5,680 bases of DNA, from positions 1 through 5,680 of the forward strand of contig CANKNK010000127.1 of assembly GCA_947483455.1 (NCBI GenBank), in the 5' to 3' direction. Below the pieces are notes generated by a model. It saw only the letters and a program-made list of their open reading frames with translations, searched no databases and had not been told where the DNA came from. Positions 5,131 through 5,680 of the stretch are shown in pieces. The stretch comes from Comamonadaceae bacterium. Its GTDB lineage: Bacteria; Pseudomonadota; Gammaproteobacteria; Burkholderiales; Burkholderiaceae_C. The first letter of the stretch is position 1, and every line of letters starts with the position of its first letter. A program made the position numbers and the translations under genes.

Positions 5131-5680
5131 GGACTCCCTTTGCTCGACGCTGCCAAAGCCTGCGGCACCCAGGCAAAGCGCTGCCAGGCAATCGACTGGC
5201 GCTGGTCGGTGTAGCTCACCCACAGTTGGCCATCGACCATAGCCATAGCAGGATAAGAGAATTCGTGGCCCGGTGGCCCGTTTTCCAAGTCCACCAAGTC
5301 GCTCCAACGAATTCCATCCACCGAGGACGCCATGCGCAAGCGGTTACGGCCGGTTTTTTGCGGGTTGTAGACCAGCAAATGCTGCCCCCCTGCACTGAGC
5401 GCGGCGACGCTGGCATCCGGGTTGTCCAGGGGTAAATCACCGGCATCGGCCCATTGGTCGCCGCCGTCGCGCGTGCGGGCCAAGCGGATGCGACCGGCCG
5501 GCCCACCATCGCGCATCAATGCCAACCAGTCGCGCTCGCCCATCGCCAGCAGTGCCGGTTGCAGCAATTTCCCTGCGGTCGAGATAGGCGCTAAATCCCA
5601 CAAGCCGCCTTGGGCATCCAGCCGCAGCGCCACCGGGTATTTGCGTCCCAATTCAAAGTAGGCTGGCAATACCGTGCCAC
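5127..5680 (-). CDS. Sialidase-like BNR/Asp-box protein, C-terminal part (5' end outside window)
   Basis: C-terminal 183 residues of a beta-propeller protein of the bacterial exo-sialidase-like type (BNR_2; related to 'predicted neuraminidase' proteins). The frame is open to the window edge; the TTG at 5669 is an internal Leu (reading Gly-Thr-Val-Leu-Pro-Ala-Tyr-Phe-Glu-Leu), not a start. Numbering from the edge, visible signatures are LPAYFELGR (4-12), LLQPAL near 38-43, LMRDGG (54-59), an Asp-box TRDGGDQW (69-76), LPLDNPDASV (82-91), LLVYNPQKTGRNRL (101-114), a second Asp-box-like SVDGIRW (119-125), and EFSYPAM plus VSYTDQRQSI (139-145, 154-163). These match the order expected at the end of this family. 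Members are annotated as sialidases, but activity on sialic acid is generally unproven, and the catalytic set cannot be judged with the N-terminal part missing. It overlaps the downstream membrane-protein gene by ATGA. Confidence 0.85.
   Translation of the reverse strand, partial: GTVLPAYFELGRKYPVALRLDAQGGLWDLAPISTAGKLLQPALLAMGERDWLALMRDGGPAGRIRLARTRDGGDQWADAGDLPLDNPDASVAALSAGGQHLLVYNPQKTGRNRLRMASSVDGIRWSDLVDLENGPPGHEFSYPAMAMVDGQLWVSYTDQRQSIAWQRFAWVPQALAASSKGSP
5134..5140 (-). promoter_or_regulatory. Ribosome binding site for the minus-strand membrane protein
   Basis: AAGGGAG on the minus strand lies three bases before the ATG at 5130, inside the end of the sialidase-like gene. It is the clearest Shine-Dalgarno-like sequence at any start in the window. 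It fixes this ATG rather than an upstream start. Confidence 0.55.

Noticed and set aside
5131..5307. N-terminal extension of the unknown membrane protein to an upstream start
   Set aside because: The stretch lies wholly inside the sialidase-like coding region and is not hydrophobic. The ATG at 5130 has AAGGGAG before it and an ATGA overlap.
1..5680. CRISPR array, tRNA, rRNA or insertion sequence
   Set aside because: Both strands are almost fully occupied by coding sequence; no regular spaced repeats, cloverleaf, terminal inverted repeats or transposase sequence was seen.

Overview
The window is GC-rich and gene-dense. It looks like the chromosome of a betaproteobacterium, probably order Burkholderiales and possibly Comamonadaceae. 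The main evidence is the truncated metK at the left edge, whose sequence and C-terminal tail ([12 protein letters not shown]) are of the Burkholderiales type. The genus cannot be fixed from this window.

Layout: (1) 1-780, plus strand: the C-terminal two thirds of S-adenosylmethionine synthase (metK). (2) 781-872: a 92-base spacer holding a second, diverged copy of the last 38 bases of metK (743-780 and 823-860, 34/38 identical). In the reading frame that starts at the ATG overlapping the metK stop, all four differences are silent, so the spacer contains a possible 27-residue micro-ORF ending with the MetK tail. (3) 873-4403, plus strand: a tight three-gene run. It encodes a family 9 glycosyltransferase (heptosyltransferase-like), a GtrA-family four-helix membrane protein (4-base ATGA overlap), and a large polytopic lipid-linked-sugar glycosyltransferase of the ArnT/PMT_2 type (1 to 10 bases further on). 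(4) 4420-5680, minus strand, converging on that run: an unrecognised polytopic membrane protein, preceded through another ATGA overlap by the C-terminal part of a BNR/Asp-box sialidase-like protein that runs off the right edge.

Functional reading (inference): the plus-strand run is a cell-envelope glycan module. GT9 would transfer a sugar from a nucleotide donor to a lipopolysaccharide-type acceptor in the cytoplasm. GtrA would help move a polyprenyl-phosphate sugar across the inner membrane. The ArnT-like enzyme would use that lipid-linked sugar on the periplasmic face. The GT2 synthase that normally makes the lipid-linked sugar is absent here. The minus-strand sialidase-like protein and its membrane partner may also act on glycans, but their substrate cannot be read from the sequence. 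metK is a housekeeping gene and looks like the chromosomal anchor beside which this accessory module sits. The duplicated metK tail at that boundary is the most unusual thing in the window.
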